From an uncultured Lachnoclostridium sp. (lineage in GTDB: Bacteria > Bacillota > Clostridia > Lachnospirales > Lachnospiraceae), in the NCBI GenBank assembly GCA_948330435.1, contig CAOJBY010000003.1, positions 1-64,000 of the forward strand: a stretch of DNA of 64,000 nucleotides, written 5' to 3'. Numbering within the stretch: the first letter of the stretch is position 1; each line of letters begins with the position of its first letter. The translations under genes and the position numbers were made by a program. Below are positions 48,479 through 56,785 of this stretch, in pieces. The notes under the pieces are model-generated. The model was not told the origin of the DNA. It saw only the letters and a list, made by a program, of their open reading frames with translations, and ran no database searches.

Positions 48479-50095
48479 ATGCTGAAAGTATTTTTGGTAG
48501 AAGACGAAGTAGTAGTGCGTGAAGGAATCAAGAATAATATCTGCTGGGAGAGAGAGGGCTTTGAATTTGCGGGGGAAGCCAGTGACGGAGAATTGGCTTA
48601 TCCCCTGATTCAGAAGACCCGGCCGGATATTCTGATTACGGATATTAAGATGCCGTTTATGGACGGGCTGGAGCTGAGTCGTCTGGTAAAGCAGGAGATG
48701 CCGGATGTAAAGATCATTGTCCTAAGCGGATATGACGAGTTTGAATATGCCAAAGAGGGAATCAGCATTGGCATTACAGACTATCTGGTGAAGCCCATTT
48801 CAGGGAATCAGCTTCTGGAAGCAGTAAAAAAGGTGGGAAAGCTGGTGGAGGAGGAACAGGAGCAGCGAAAGTTTCTGGAAACCTTTGAAAAAGAGCGTCT
48901 GGAAAATACCCAGCTTGCAAGGCAGAAGTTTTTTCGAAGCCTTGTGTCCGGCACAAAGCCTGTGTCCGTACTTTTGAAAGAGGGACGGGAGATTGGCATG
49001 GAGCTTGCGGCCAACCGTTATAATATTCTGCTGTTTCAGATTTTTGCCGGTGACGGCAGCGAGGGATATGATGAGGAAGAGAATCGGGTTACAAAGGCCA
49101 TAGAAGAGATGACGGAACAGATTCCGGGAGTGCTGATGATTGAACTGGGATTGGAGGGCTGGGCATTTATCCTGAAAGAGACAGGAGAAAAGGAGCTTTT
49201 ACAGGTACAGAATGATTTCCTGAAAAAGCTGGTGGAAACCCTGCATTCTCATGAGACTGTGGAGTATTTTGGAGGGCTGGGACGGGAAGCGGGCAGGCTC
49301 TCGGAGCTTGGCCGTTGCTTTGAGGAAGCCAATCGGGCATTTGCCTACCGGTATCTGAAAAAGCGGAATCAGATCATAGACAGCAGTCAGGAGACAGAAC
49401 CGGAGACAAAAGAGGAGGACATCAAGCTAGATGCACTGGATGTAAAGCAATTGGACCGACGTGTGACAGAGAGCTTTTTGAAGACCGGTTTAAAGAGCCA
49501 GATCCCCCATTTTCTGGATAAATACTTTCAAAGCCTTGGAGAGAAAAACGTACAATCCGTACTCTTCCGCCAGTATGTGACGATTGACCTTTACTTTGCG
49601 GCAGTGGGACAGATTCAGCAGTTGGGCTATGAATCGGGAGATTTGGTAGAACGCTGCGGAGATTTCCAGAGTATGACTTCCATATTTTCTACTGTGGAGC
49701 AGACCAAGGATTATCTGAAAAAAGTTCTCGAGGCGGCCCTGGAACTGAGAGAGACAGTGGCCAGAAGAAAATACAGCTCCCTCTTAAAGGATGCCAAGGC
49801 ATTTATCAGGGAAAATTATGACAATGAGGATATTTCCCTGAATATGACGGCGGCAAGTGTGAACTTAAGCCCCAACCATTTCAGCACCATATTCAGTCAG
49901 GAAACTGGGAAGACCTTTATTGAGTACCTGACATCCGTACGGATGGAGAAAGCAAGAGAACTTCTTCGGGGGACATCTATGAAGACGGCGGAGATTGCCT
50001 TTGCCGTAGGCTACAAGGATCCCCATTATTTCAGTTATCTATTTAAGAAAACGCAGGACTGCACGCCGAGAGAGTTCCGGGCAGGGCAGGAGTAA
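48479..50095 (+). CDS. AraC-type response regulator (YesN family)
   Basis: Residues 1-120 are a receiver domain with the phospho-aspartate at residue 55 (ILITDIKMPFMDG), acidic pocket VEDE and switch lysine in LVKPISGNQLL. A helical linker follows. The last 100 residues are an AraC double helix-turn-helix (YDNEDISLNMTAASVNLSPN, KTAEIAFAVGYKDPHYFSYL). YesN-type regulators control sugar uptake genes. The cognate kinase is encoded 18 bases downstream, and tandem repeats in front of the binding-protein gene are its likely sites. ATG 48479 has better spacing from AGAGGTG than ATG 48476. Confidence 0.92.
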   Translation: MLKVFLVEDEVVVREGIKNNICWEREGFEFAGEASDGELAYPLIQKTRPDILITDIKMPFMDGLELSRLVKQEMPDVKIIVLSGYDEFEYAKEGISIGITDYLVKPISGNQLLEAVKKVGKLVEEEQEQRKFLETFEKERLENTQLARQKFFRSLVSGTKPVSVLLKEGREIGMELAANRYNILLFQIFAGDGSEGYDEEENRVTKAIEEMTEQIPGVLMIELGLEGWAFILKETGEKELLQVQNDFLKKLVETLHSHETVEYFGGLGREAGRLSELGRCFEEANRAFAYRYLKKRNQIIDSSQETEPETKEEDIKLDALDVKQLDRRVTESFLKTGLKSQIPHFLDKYFQSLGEKNVQSVLFRQYVTIDLYFAAVGQIQQLGYESGDLVERCGDFQSMTSIFSTVEQTKDYLKKVLEAALELRETVARRKYSSLLKDAKAFIRENYDNEDISLNMTAASVNLSPNHFSTIFSQETGKTFIEYLTSVRMEKARELLRGTSMKTAEIAFAVGYKDPHYFSYLFKKTQDCTPREFRAGQE

Positions 50096-50113
50096 AAGTG
50101 GTATGGAATAATT

Positions 50114-51559
50114 ATGTGGAAAAAAGATTCATCTATTAAAAAACGTTTAAATATGCTTCTGCTGGTCTGCCTGATTCCGCTGACTGTGATGATCGTCTAC
50201 CTGCTGTTTATTGTACAGCAGTTTTCAGAGCGTTACGATGCGGTTGTGGAAAATATTTCCAAGGCAAATGCCTACAATATTGCCTTTAAGGAAGACATGG
50301 ATTATATCATGTACATTATTGTGGCCAATGCCCAGAGGGCTGCGGAACTGGTGGACCTGGAACAGCCCCAGGAGATGATTGACGAGGCCAGAGAGGTCTT
50401 TGAGGGGCTCTATGAAACGGCGGATGCGGATTATGCCAGAAATCGCTTAAGCAGAATTTTAAAGAGCCTGAATACGCTGGAAAACCGGGTGGAGGAGATT
50501 GAGACGGATATGATGGATGGGGGTTCCTATGACACGAACATGGAACGTCTGGACTTAAATATCCGAATCTTAACCGAATTGATACAGGAGCAGATTCAGC
50601 AGTATATCTATTATGAGACTACCAATCTGGAGGCTTTAAGGGAGGGAATTCGCTCTGATGTGGATGCGGCCATTCGCATGAGCAGCCTGATTTTTGTCGT
50701 GATTCTTGGAGGAGCTCTGTTCATCAGCCGGAGGATCATGACAGGAATTACAAAGCCCATCCGGAATCTCTGTGAGGTAACTACCCTGGCCGGAAGCGGA
50801 GACTTTGCCGTTCGTGCCCAGGAGGAGAGTACGGATGAACTTGCAGTATTAAATACCAGCTTCAACCAGATGGTGGAGAAGATTGGAAATCTGGTAGAGG
50901 ATATCCGCATTGAACAATTGAATCTTAGAGCAACGGAACTTAAGCTTCTTCAGGCACAGATCAATCCTCATTTTCTATACAATACTTTGGACACGATCAT
51001 CTGGCTGGCGGAGGCGGAGGAAAAGGAGCAGGTGGTGGCCATGGTATCCGCCCTGTCCGATTTTTTCCGGACTACCTTAAGCAAAGGGAGAGACTATATT
51101 TCTGTTCAGGAGGAGGAGGCTCATATCCGTAGCTATCTTAAGATTCAGAAAGTACGCTATCAGGATATTCTGGATTATGAAATCCGGATATCGGAGGAGT
51201 TGTATCAATATCAGATTTTAAAACTGACCCTGCAGCCCCTGGTGGAAAATGCCCTCTACCACGGAATCAAGAACAAACGGGGCAAAGGGAGGATTCAAGT
51301 GTCGGGCGAACTTAAAGGAGATATCCTGGTGTTCCGGGTGTGGGACAATGGCCGGGGTATGGATCCGGAAAAATTGACCAAAGTACGCCGGATTATCAGT
51401 GGAGAACAGGATCCGGGCGATCCCTCCGGATTTGGCCTATTCAATGTGGATCAGAGGATTCGTCTGAACTATGGCACCCGGTATGGACTGGCCATGAAGA
51501 GCGTCTATGGGTCCTGGACGGAGGCGGTTGTTACGATCCCGGCACAGAAATACCCGTAA
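50114..51559 (+). CDS. Sensor histidine kinase (YesM family)
   Basis: The 481-residue protein has membrane segments at about 12-35 (MLLLVCLIPLTVMIVYLLFI) and 190-212. An extracytoplasmic sensor region lies between them, followed by a HAMP domain (ITKPIRNLCEVTTLAGSGDF). The phospho-acceptor helix LQAQINPHFLYNTLDTIIWL has its histidine near residue 286, and an HATPase domain shows QPLVENALYHGIKNKR and RVWDNGRGMDPE. It probably senses a sugar or a sugar-loaded binding protein and phosphorylates the preceding regulator. Confidence 0.93.
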   Translation: MWKKDSSIKKRLNMLLLVCLIPLTVMIVYLLFIVQQFSERYDAVVENISKANAYNIAFKEDMDYIMYIIVANAQRAAELVDLEQPQEMIDEAREVFEGLYETADADYARNRLSRILKSLNTLENRVEEIETDMMDGGSYDTNMERLDLNIRILTELIQEQIQQYIYYETTNLEALREGIRSDVDAAIRMSSLIFVVILGGALFISRRIMTGITKPIRNLCEVTTLAGSGDFAVRAQEESTDELAVLNTSFNQMVEKIGNLVEDIRIEQLNLRATELKLLQAQINPHFLYNTLDTIIWLAEAEEKEQVVAMVSALSDFFRTTLSKGRDYISVQEEEAHIRSYLKIQKVRYQDILDYEIRISEELYQYQILKLTLQPLVENALYHGIKNKRGKGRIQVSGELKGDILVFRVWDNGRGMDPEKLTKVRRIISGEQDPGDPSGFGLFNVDQRIRLNYGTRYGLAMKSVYGSWTEAVVTIPAQKYP

Positions 51560-51590
51560 AAAAACAAACCTTTTCCGTAAAAAAACAAAC
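51554..51590 (+). promoter_or_regulatory. Two exact direct repeats, likely response-regulator sites
   Basis: CCGTAAAAAAACAAAC occurs at 51554-51569 and again at 51575-51590, exactly 21 bases (two helical turns) apart. The second ends 12 bases before the -35 box of the next promoter. Tandem sites in this place are typical of AraC-type activators. The first copy overlaps the kinase stop codon. Confidence 0.6.
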
Positions 51591-51602
51591 TTTGTTCATA
51601 TT

Positions 51603-51631
51603 TTGTTCAAAAGTTAGTAAAAAATTATACT
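51603..51631 (+). promoter_or_regulatory. Promoter of the sugar ABC transporter operon
   Basis: TTGTTC at 51603-51608, 17 bases, TATACT at 51626-51631. The poor -35 box suits an activator-dependent promoter. Confidence 0.65.
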
Positions 51632-51732
51632 TATTTCAAAAGGATGTCCGTATCAAAAAAAGTCTCCCTGTCGTAAAATTATTCCATAGCCAAGAGAGAT
51701 TGGCAAATAAAACACAGGGAGGGTTTTTGACC

Positions 51733-52842
51733 ATGAAAAGAAAACTTATCGGCTTACTGTTGTGTGTAGCTATGACAGCGACTATGCTGGCTGGCTGCGG
51801 CTCCAAGGGAGGAGATGCACCTGCGGACGCTCCTGCGGCTGATGCACCGGCAGAAGCACCGGCAGAGAGCGGCGATGACGCAGAGGCAGATGCTCCGGCA
51901 GCATCCGGTGATGTAATCACCATCGGCTTTGCACAGGTTGGACATGAGTCTGACTGGCGTACTGCTTCCACCAAGTCCTGCCAGGATGTATTTTCTGCAG
52001 AAAACGGCTACGACCTGCAGTTTGTAGACTGTGACAACGATTCCGCCGTACAGCTTGAGGCTGTTCGTGGATTCATTGAGCAGGATGTAGACTACATCAT
52101 CATTGACCCCATCGTTTCCACCGGTTGGGACACCGTACTGACCGAGTGTGAGGATGCAGGCATTCCGGTTATCGTAATTGACCGTACCATTGATGATTCC
52201 GACAAGTATGTATCCTGGGTAGGCTCCAACTTCAAGACAGAGGGTCTTGCAGCAGGAGAGTGGCTGAAAGCTTACGCAGCAGAGAAGGGCATCACCGAGA
52301 TCAACGCACTTGTAATCGAGGGTTCCACCGGTGCATCCGCAACCATCGGACGTACCGAGGGCTTCAAGGAGATCGCTGACAGAGAGGGTTGGACGATTGT
52401 GGATTCTCAGAGCGGTGACTTTACACAGGACGGCGGTGCAGAGGTTATGGAGTCCTACTGCAAGTCCTATGAGGGACAGTTTAACGTAGTAATCTGCCAG
52501 AATGATAACGAAGCATTCGGTGCTATGGATGCTATGAAGCAGGCAGGCGTTTCCTACGGCGTTGACGGCGATGTGATTCTGGTTTCCTTTGATGCTTGTA
52601 CAGCAGGTCTTGAGTTTGTAAAATCCGGCGACATCAATGCGGACTTCGAGTGCAACCCGCTGGCAGCTCCTTTCGTAGAAGAGGTTATCAAGACTCTTGC
52701 AAGCGGCGGAACACCGGAGAAAGAAGTATACATGGAAGAGCATTGGTTCGTGAATGAGGATATTCTCTCTACCATCGAGGTAAATGGAGAAACCCATAAC
52801 TTAACCGTAGTAACGGATGACATTATTGCCGCACAGTACTAA
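51733..52842 (+). CDS. Sugar ABC transporter substrate-binding lipoprotein (YtfQ type)
   Basis: The 369-residue protein has a lipoprotein signal (KLIGLLLCVAMTATMLAGCG, lipidated Cys near 20), then a low-complexity Ala/Pro/Asp/Glu linker to about residue 58. The periplasmic-binding domain follows with ITIGFAQVGHESDWRTASTK, IIIDPIVSTGWDTVLTECED, VIVIDRTIDDSDKYVSWVGS, NDNEAFGAMDAMKQAG and FECNPLAAPFVEEVI. This is the YtfQ group, which binds furanose sugars such as galactofuranose in E. coli. Arabinofuranose is a reasonable guess beside araA. GGGAGGG precedes ATG 51733. Confidence 0.9.
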   Translation: MKRKLIGLLLCVAMTATMLAGCGSKGGDAPADAPAADAPAEAPAESGDDAEADAPAASGDVITIGFAQVGHESDWRTASTKSCQDVFSAENGYDLQFVDCDNDSAVQLEAVRGFIEQDVDYIIIDPIVSTGWDTVLTECEDAGIPVIVIDRTIDDSDKYVSWVGSNFKTEGLAAGEWLKAYAAEKGITEINALVIEGSTGASATIGRTEGFKEIADREGWTIVDSQSGDFTQDGGAEVMESYCKSYEGQFNVVICQNDNEAFGAMDAMKQAGVSYGVDGDVILVSFDACTAGLEFVKSGDINADFECNPLAAPFVEEVIKTLASGGTPEKEVYMEEHWFVNEDILSTIEVNGETHNLTVVTDDIIAAQY

Positions 52843-52896
52843 GCAGTTTCTGCTCTGCGAAGGTACATTCGCAGGCAGGGTATAGCAGCAATTATT

Positions 52897-52930
52897 GGGG
52901 AGGTTGGTGAAAACGGGCCTCCCCTTTCTC
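52897..52930 (+). terminator. Attenuator hairpin between binding protein and ATPase
   Basis: GGGGAGG at 52897-52903 pairs with CCTCCCC at 52918-52924 and is followed by TTTCTC. Partial termination here would give more binding protein than transporter, a common layout. TGCGAA/TTCGCA at about 52856-52873 is a second small hairpin. Confidence 0.6.
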
Positions 52931-52994
52931 AACAAGAAACACCCTACGGGCAAGGTGAATTTGTCTGTAAGACAAAGAGAGAGTGCCCTGGGGC

Positions 52995-53086
52995 GTATCC
53001 CTTTATGCACAAAAAGCATGTGCGAATTAATGAAACACCCTACGGGTATCTCTTTATGCACAAAAAGCATGTGCGAATTAATGAAA
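52995..53086 (+). repeat. Duplicated 51-bp leader before the ABC ATPase gene
   Basis: CTTTATGCACAAAAAGCATG and the following 15 bases at 53001-53035 are repeated exactly at 53052-53086, period 51 (17 codons). AAACACCCTACGGG, the other part of the unit, occurs at 52937-52950 and 53033-53046. Each unit holds a small GCACA/TGTGC hairpin. The frame through both units into the ATPase gene is open, but lacks a ribosome-binding site. Confidence 0.8.
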
Positions 53087-53097
53087 GGAAAGAAACT

Positions 53098-54618
53098 ATG
53101 GACAATCAGGTAGTATTGACCATGCGCGGCATATCCATGACTTTCCCGGGAGTGAAAGCTCTTGACAATGTGGATTTTACTTTGCGAAAAGGTGAGATTC
53201 ATGCGCTGATGGGGGAGAACGGCGCAGGTAAATCAACACTTATTAAGTGTCTGACCGGTATCAATGCATTTGAGGCCGGTGAAATTCATGTGGAGGGCAT
53301 TGACGGCCCTGTTGTAAATCATTCCACGCTGGATGCTCAGAAAAAAGGTATTTCGACCGTGTATCAGGAAGTAAACCTTTGCCCAAACTTAAGCGTGGCT
53401 GAAAATCTGTTTATTGGACGTGAGCCGAAGACGAAGCTTGGAACCATTGACTGGAAAACTATGGTGAAGAAGTCGGAAGCTATTATAACTGACCTGGATA
53501 TGAATATTGATGTAACTCAGAATCTGGAGGAGTATTCGCTGGCACTGCAGCAGATGATTGCCATTGCCCGTGCGGTGGATATGGACTGTAAGGTTCTGAT
53601 CCTGGATGAGCCAACCTCGTCTCTGGACGACAATGAAGTAGAGAAGCTGTTCCGTCTGATGAATCAGCTTAAGGAAAAGGGTGTGGGAATTGTGTTTGTC
53701 ACCCATTTCCTGGAGCAGGTGTATGCGGTCTGTGATCGCATTACGGTGCTTCGGAACGGTCAGCTGGTGGGAGAGTACCCAATTGAGGATCTGCCCCGTG
53801 TAAAGCTGGTGGCAGCTATGATGGGTAAGGATTTTGACGATCTGGCATCTATTAAGTCCGATGAGTCTCCGGTATTCAGTGATGAGGACGTTCTCATTGA
53901 TGCCAGGGGCTTAAGCCACAAGGGAACCATCAAGCCCTTTGACCTTAAGATTCACAAGGGAGAGGTTGTGGGACTTACAGGGCTTCTGGGTTCCGGACGA
54001 AGCGAGCTGGCCCGTGTTATCTACGGTGCGGATAAGAATCAGACAGGAACCTTGAAAGTGGACGGGAAAGAAGTAAAGATCAACGCTCCCATTGATGCCA
54101 TGAATCTTGGCATGGGTCTTCTGCCAGACGACCGGAAAGCAGAGGGCATCATCGGGGATCTGTCCGTTCGGGAAAATATCATTCTGGCTCTTCAGGCAAA
54201 ACGGGGTATGTTCCGTCTTCTGCCTATGAAAGAGCAGATTGAACTGGCAGACAAATACATAGATATGCTTCAGATTAAGACAGCCAGCCGTGAGACCCTG
54301 ATCCGTCAGCTTTCGGGCGGTAATCAGCAGAAAGTGATTTTGGGCCGCTGGCTTGCCACGGATCCGGATTTCCTGATTCTGGATGAGCCTACCCGTGGAA
54401 TTGATATTGGTACGAAGACGGAGATTCAGAAATTGGTGCTGAAATTGGCCAAGGAGGGAAAGAGTATTATCTTCATTTCCTCTGAGATTGAGGAGATGCT
54501 TCGTACCTGTACCAAGATGGCGGTTCTGCGGGACGGTGCAAAGGTTGGAGAGATCACTGAGAGTCTGACCCAGGAGACTGTAATGAAAGCGATTGCAGGA
54601 GGTGGCAGTGTTGAATAA
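53098..54618 (+). CDS. Sugar ABC transporter ATPase, two nucleotide-binding domains
   Basis: The 506-residue protein has two ABC domains. The first has MGENGAGKSTLIKCLTG, EEYSLALQQMIAIARAVD (degenerate signature) and VLILDEPTSSLD. The second has GLLGSGRSELARVIYGA, the signature QLSGGNQQKVILGRWLA and LILDEPTRGIDIGTKTEI. This is the RbsA/MglA/YtfR type that powers sugar uptake. AAAGGAAAG before ATG 53098 sets the start. Its end overlaps the first permease gene. Confidence 0.93.
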   Translation: MDNQVVLTMRGISMTFPGVKALDNVDFTLRKGEIHALMGENGAGKSTLIKCLTGINAFEAGEIHVEGIDGPVVNHSTLDAQKKGISTVYQEVNLCPNLSVAENLFIGREPKTKLGTIDWKTMVKKSEAIITDLDMNIDVTQNLEEYSLALQQMIAIARAVDMDCKVLILDEPTSSLDDNEVEKLFRLMNQLKEKGVGIVFVTHFLEQVYAVCDRITVLRNGQLVGEYPIEDLPRVKLVAAMMGKDFDDLASIKSDESPVFSDEDVLIDARGLSHKGTIKPFDLKIHKGEVVGLTGLLGSGRSELARVIYGADKNQTGTLKVDGKEVKINAPIDAMNLGMGLLPDDRKAEGIIGDLSVRENIILALQAKRGMFRLLPMKEQIELADKYIDMLQIKTASRETLIRQLSGGNQQKVILGRWLATDPDFLILDEPTRGIDIGTKTEIQKLVLKLAKEGKSIIFISSEIEEMLRTCTKMAVLRDGAKVGEITESLTQETVMKAIAGGGSVE

Positions 54619-55678
54619 ATTGAAAAAAATTACGGGGATGGCTCTGTTTCTTCCCATTTTCTGTATGGTATTGGTAATGACAGTAAACATCATCTACGAT
54701 GTTGCCTCCGGCAATTTTGCCTTTAACTTTTTTACCATTTCCATTCGAAATGGTGTGCTCTACGGGCGTTTGATTGATATTTTAAACCGTGGCAGCGAGA
54801 TAGCGATTCTTGCGGTAGGCATGACCCTGGTGGTGTCTGCTTCGGCCGGAACGGATATTTCCGTGGGCTCCGTTATGTCTCTGGCAGCATCCTTTTGCTG
54901 TATGCTGCTGGCAGGATATGGTGTGTCCTCTACAAATGATCTGGCCGTTCCCCTTTTGGTGGGCGTTTTAGCCGGTATTTTGATGGGCTGCCTGTGCGGT
55001 GCTTTTAACGGATTTCTCGTGGCTTATCTGAATGTACAGCCTATGGTGGCTACACTGATTTTATTTTCTGCGGCAAGAGCCATCGGGCTTTTGCTCTGCA
55101 ACAATCTGATTGTGTATGTGCGGAATGACTCCTTTAAGTTTTTTGGAGGATATACCGGGTTTATGCCGACACCTATTATTATTGCAGCCATCTGTGTGGC
55201 TGTTATGATGGTGCTTCTTAAGAAAACGGCTTTGGGCCTTTACATTCAGAGTGTGGGTATCAATAAAAAGGCTTCCCGGATTGCAGGACTTAATTCCTCA
55301 AAGATTATATTTGTGTGTTATGTGGTGTGCGGCCTTGCAGCCGGTATTGCCGGTATTGTGGGTGCTTCCCGTATCAGTTCGGCGGATTCCAACAACATCG
55401 GCCTGAATTATGAGCTGGATGCCATTCTGGCGGTGGCTCTTGGGGGCAACAGCTTAGGCGGCGGTAAGTTTAACCTGGCAGGCTCCATTATCGGTGCTTA
55501 TACCATCCAGGCTATTACCACAACCCTGTACGCCCTGGGTGTATCCTCGGATGTGGCTCCGGTATACAAGGCAATCATCGTACTGATTATTGTAACCATT
55601 CAGGCTCCGCCCTTTAAGGCATATATGAAGCGGATGTCTGCCAAGAGAGCACTGGCGAAAGGAGGTGCTACGGCATGA
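54608..55678 (+). CDS. Sugar ABC transporter permease 1 (YtfT type)
   Basis: The 356-residue permease has about nine membrane segments. The RbsC-family motifs are VVSASAGTDISVGSVMSLAA, GAFNGFLVAYLNVQPMVATL, SVGINKKASRIAGLNS and AVALGGNSLGGGKFNLAG. I start at GTG 54608, directly after AGGAGGTGG; TTG 54611 is an alternative. It overlaps the ATPase gene by 11 bases and the second permease by four. Two permeases with one double ATPase copy the E. coli ytfQRT-yjfF arrangement. Confidence 0.9.
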   Translation: MLNKLKKITGMALFLPIFCMVLVMTVNIIYDVASGNFAFNFFTISIRNGVLYGRLIDILNRGSEIAILAVGMTLVVSASAGTDISVGSVMSLAASFCCMLLAGYGVSSTNDLAVPLLVGVLAGILMGCLCGAFNGFLVAYLNVQPMVATLILFSAARAIGLLLCNNLIVYVRNDSFKFFGGYTGFMPTPIIIAAICVAVMMVLLKKTALGLYIQSVGINKKASRIAGLNSSKIIFVCYVVCGLAAGIAGIVGASRISSADSNNIGLNYELDAILAVALGGNSLGGGKFNLAGSIIGAYTIQAITTTLYALGVSSDVAPVYKAIIVLIIVTIQAPPFKAYMKRMSAKRALAKGGATA

Positions 55679-56691
55679 AAGGGAAAAAGATAAACAGCAA
55701 CACCCTATTGCTTTTGATTACCATTGTACTGTTTGTTGTGATGTATGCGGTGGGCTGTGTGATTTACTCATCAAAGGGCTTCACGCATCTGCAGACCTTT
55801 TTGAATATTCTGATTAATAATGCAGGACTTCTCTGTATTGCCTGCGGAATGACCTGTGTGATGCTGACGGGAGGCATTGATATTTCGGTAGGCTCCCTCG
55901 TTGCCATGGACTGTATGTTTCTGGCCGTAGGTATGGAGCAGTGGGGTATGAATGCGGGGCTTTTGTGTATGTTGGTTCTGCTGATCGGCCTGGTGTTTGG
56001 TCTTGTTCAGGGCTTCTGTGTGGGTTATCTGGAGATACAGCCATTTATTGTAACCATGGCGGGCATGTTCTTTGCCCGTGGCATGACGGCAGTGATTTGT
56101 ACGGATCAGGTGTCTATTAGCCAGAATGCCTTTTTTGTGGGATTGGCAAATATGAAGTTTGAGATTCCTTTTGGGGCTTATACCAACAGCAAGGGTGTTC
56201 TGCAGGTTCCTTTTGTACGTCTTCCGGTTATTATTGCACTGGTGGTGCTGATTGCGGTATTCTTAATGCTTCGCTATACCAAGTTCGGCCGCAGTCTTTA
56301 TGCGGTGGGCGGCAATGAGCAGTCGGCGATCATGATGGGGCTGAATGTGAAGATGACAAAGCTTAAGGCTTACATGCTTTCGTCTTTCCTGTGTTCCGTG
56401 GGCGGCATCTGCTTCTGCATGAATACTATGTCGGGAAGCGTGCGTCAGGCTCTGGGCCTTGAGATGGATGCCATTGCTTCAGCGGTTATCGGCGGAACGC
56501 TTCTGACCGGCGGTGTGGGAAATGTGATTGGCTCTTTCTTCGGTGTGCTGATTAATGGTACCATTTCCACTCTGGTAAAGACCAATGGTAAGCTTTTAAG
56601 TTCCTGGTCCAACATCGCTGTGGCGGCACTTCTGTGCTTCTTCATTGTATTGCAGAGCGTATTTGCCAAGATGAAAGATACGAAGAAATAA
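55675..56691 (+). CDS. Sugar ABC transporter permease 2 (YjfF type)
   Basis: The 338-residue permease has the RbsC-family motifs MTCVMLTGGIDISVGSLVAM, GYLEIQPFIVTMAGMFFARG, YAVGGNEQSAIMMGLNV and IGGTLLTGGVGNVIGSFFGV, plus about nine membrane segments. It would form the channel as a heterodimer with permease 1. The ATGA overlap with the upstream gene and AAAGGAGG in front show tight coupling. Confidence 0.92.
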   Translation: MKGKKINSNTLLLLITIVLFVVMYAVGCVIYSSKGFTHLQTFLNILINNAGLLCIACGMTCVMLTGGIDISVGSLVAMDCMFLAVGMEQWGMNAGLLCMLVLLIGLVFGLVQGFCVGYLEIQPFIVTMAGMFFARGMTAVICTDQVSISQNAFFVGLANMKFEIPFGAYTNSKGVLQVPFVRLPVIIALVVLIAVFLMLRYTKFGRSLYAVGGNEQSAIMMGLNVKMTKLKAYMLSSFLCSVGGICFCMNTMSGSVRQALGLEMDAIASAVIGGTLLTGGVGNVIGSFFGVLINGTISTLVKTNGKLLSSWSNIAVAALLCFFIVLQSVFAKMKDTKK

Positions 56692-56785
56692 AGAAACATG
56701 TGAATTAGAACATGATGAATGGTTATTGTTTATACCCTGTGATATCTGTAGGTGTATGAGCAGTAACTGGTAGGTGAGGGCTGCC

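Noticed and set aside
51340..51732. N-terminal extension of the first binding protein
   Set aside because: The frame upstream overlaps the kinase gene in another frame; the lipoprotein signal and ribosome-binding site mark ATG 51733.
52995..53086. Direct repeats as a CRISPR array
   Set aside because: There are only two full units joined without variable spacers, and no cas genes are present.
53005..53097. N-terminal extension of the sugar ABC ATPase with the repeated peptide
   Set aside because: No ribosome-binding site precedes ATG 53005, and AAAGGAAAG fits ATG 53098, where homology to ABC ATPases begins.
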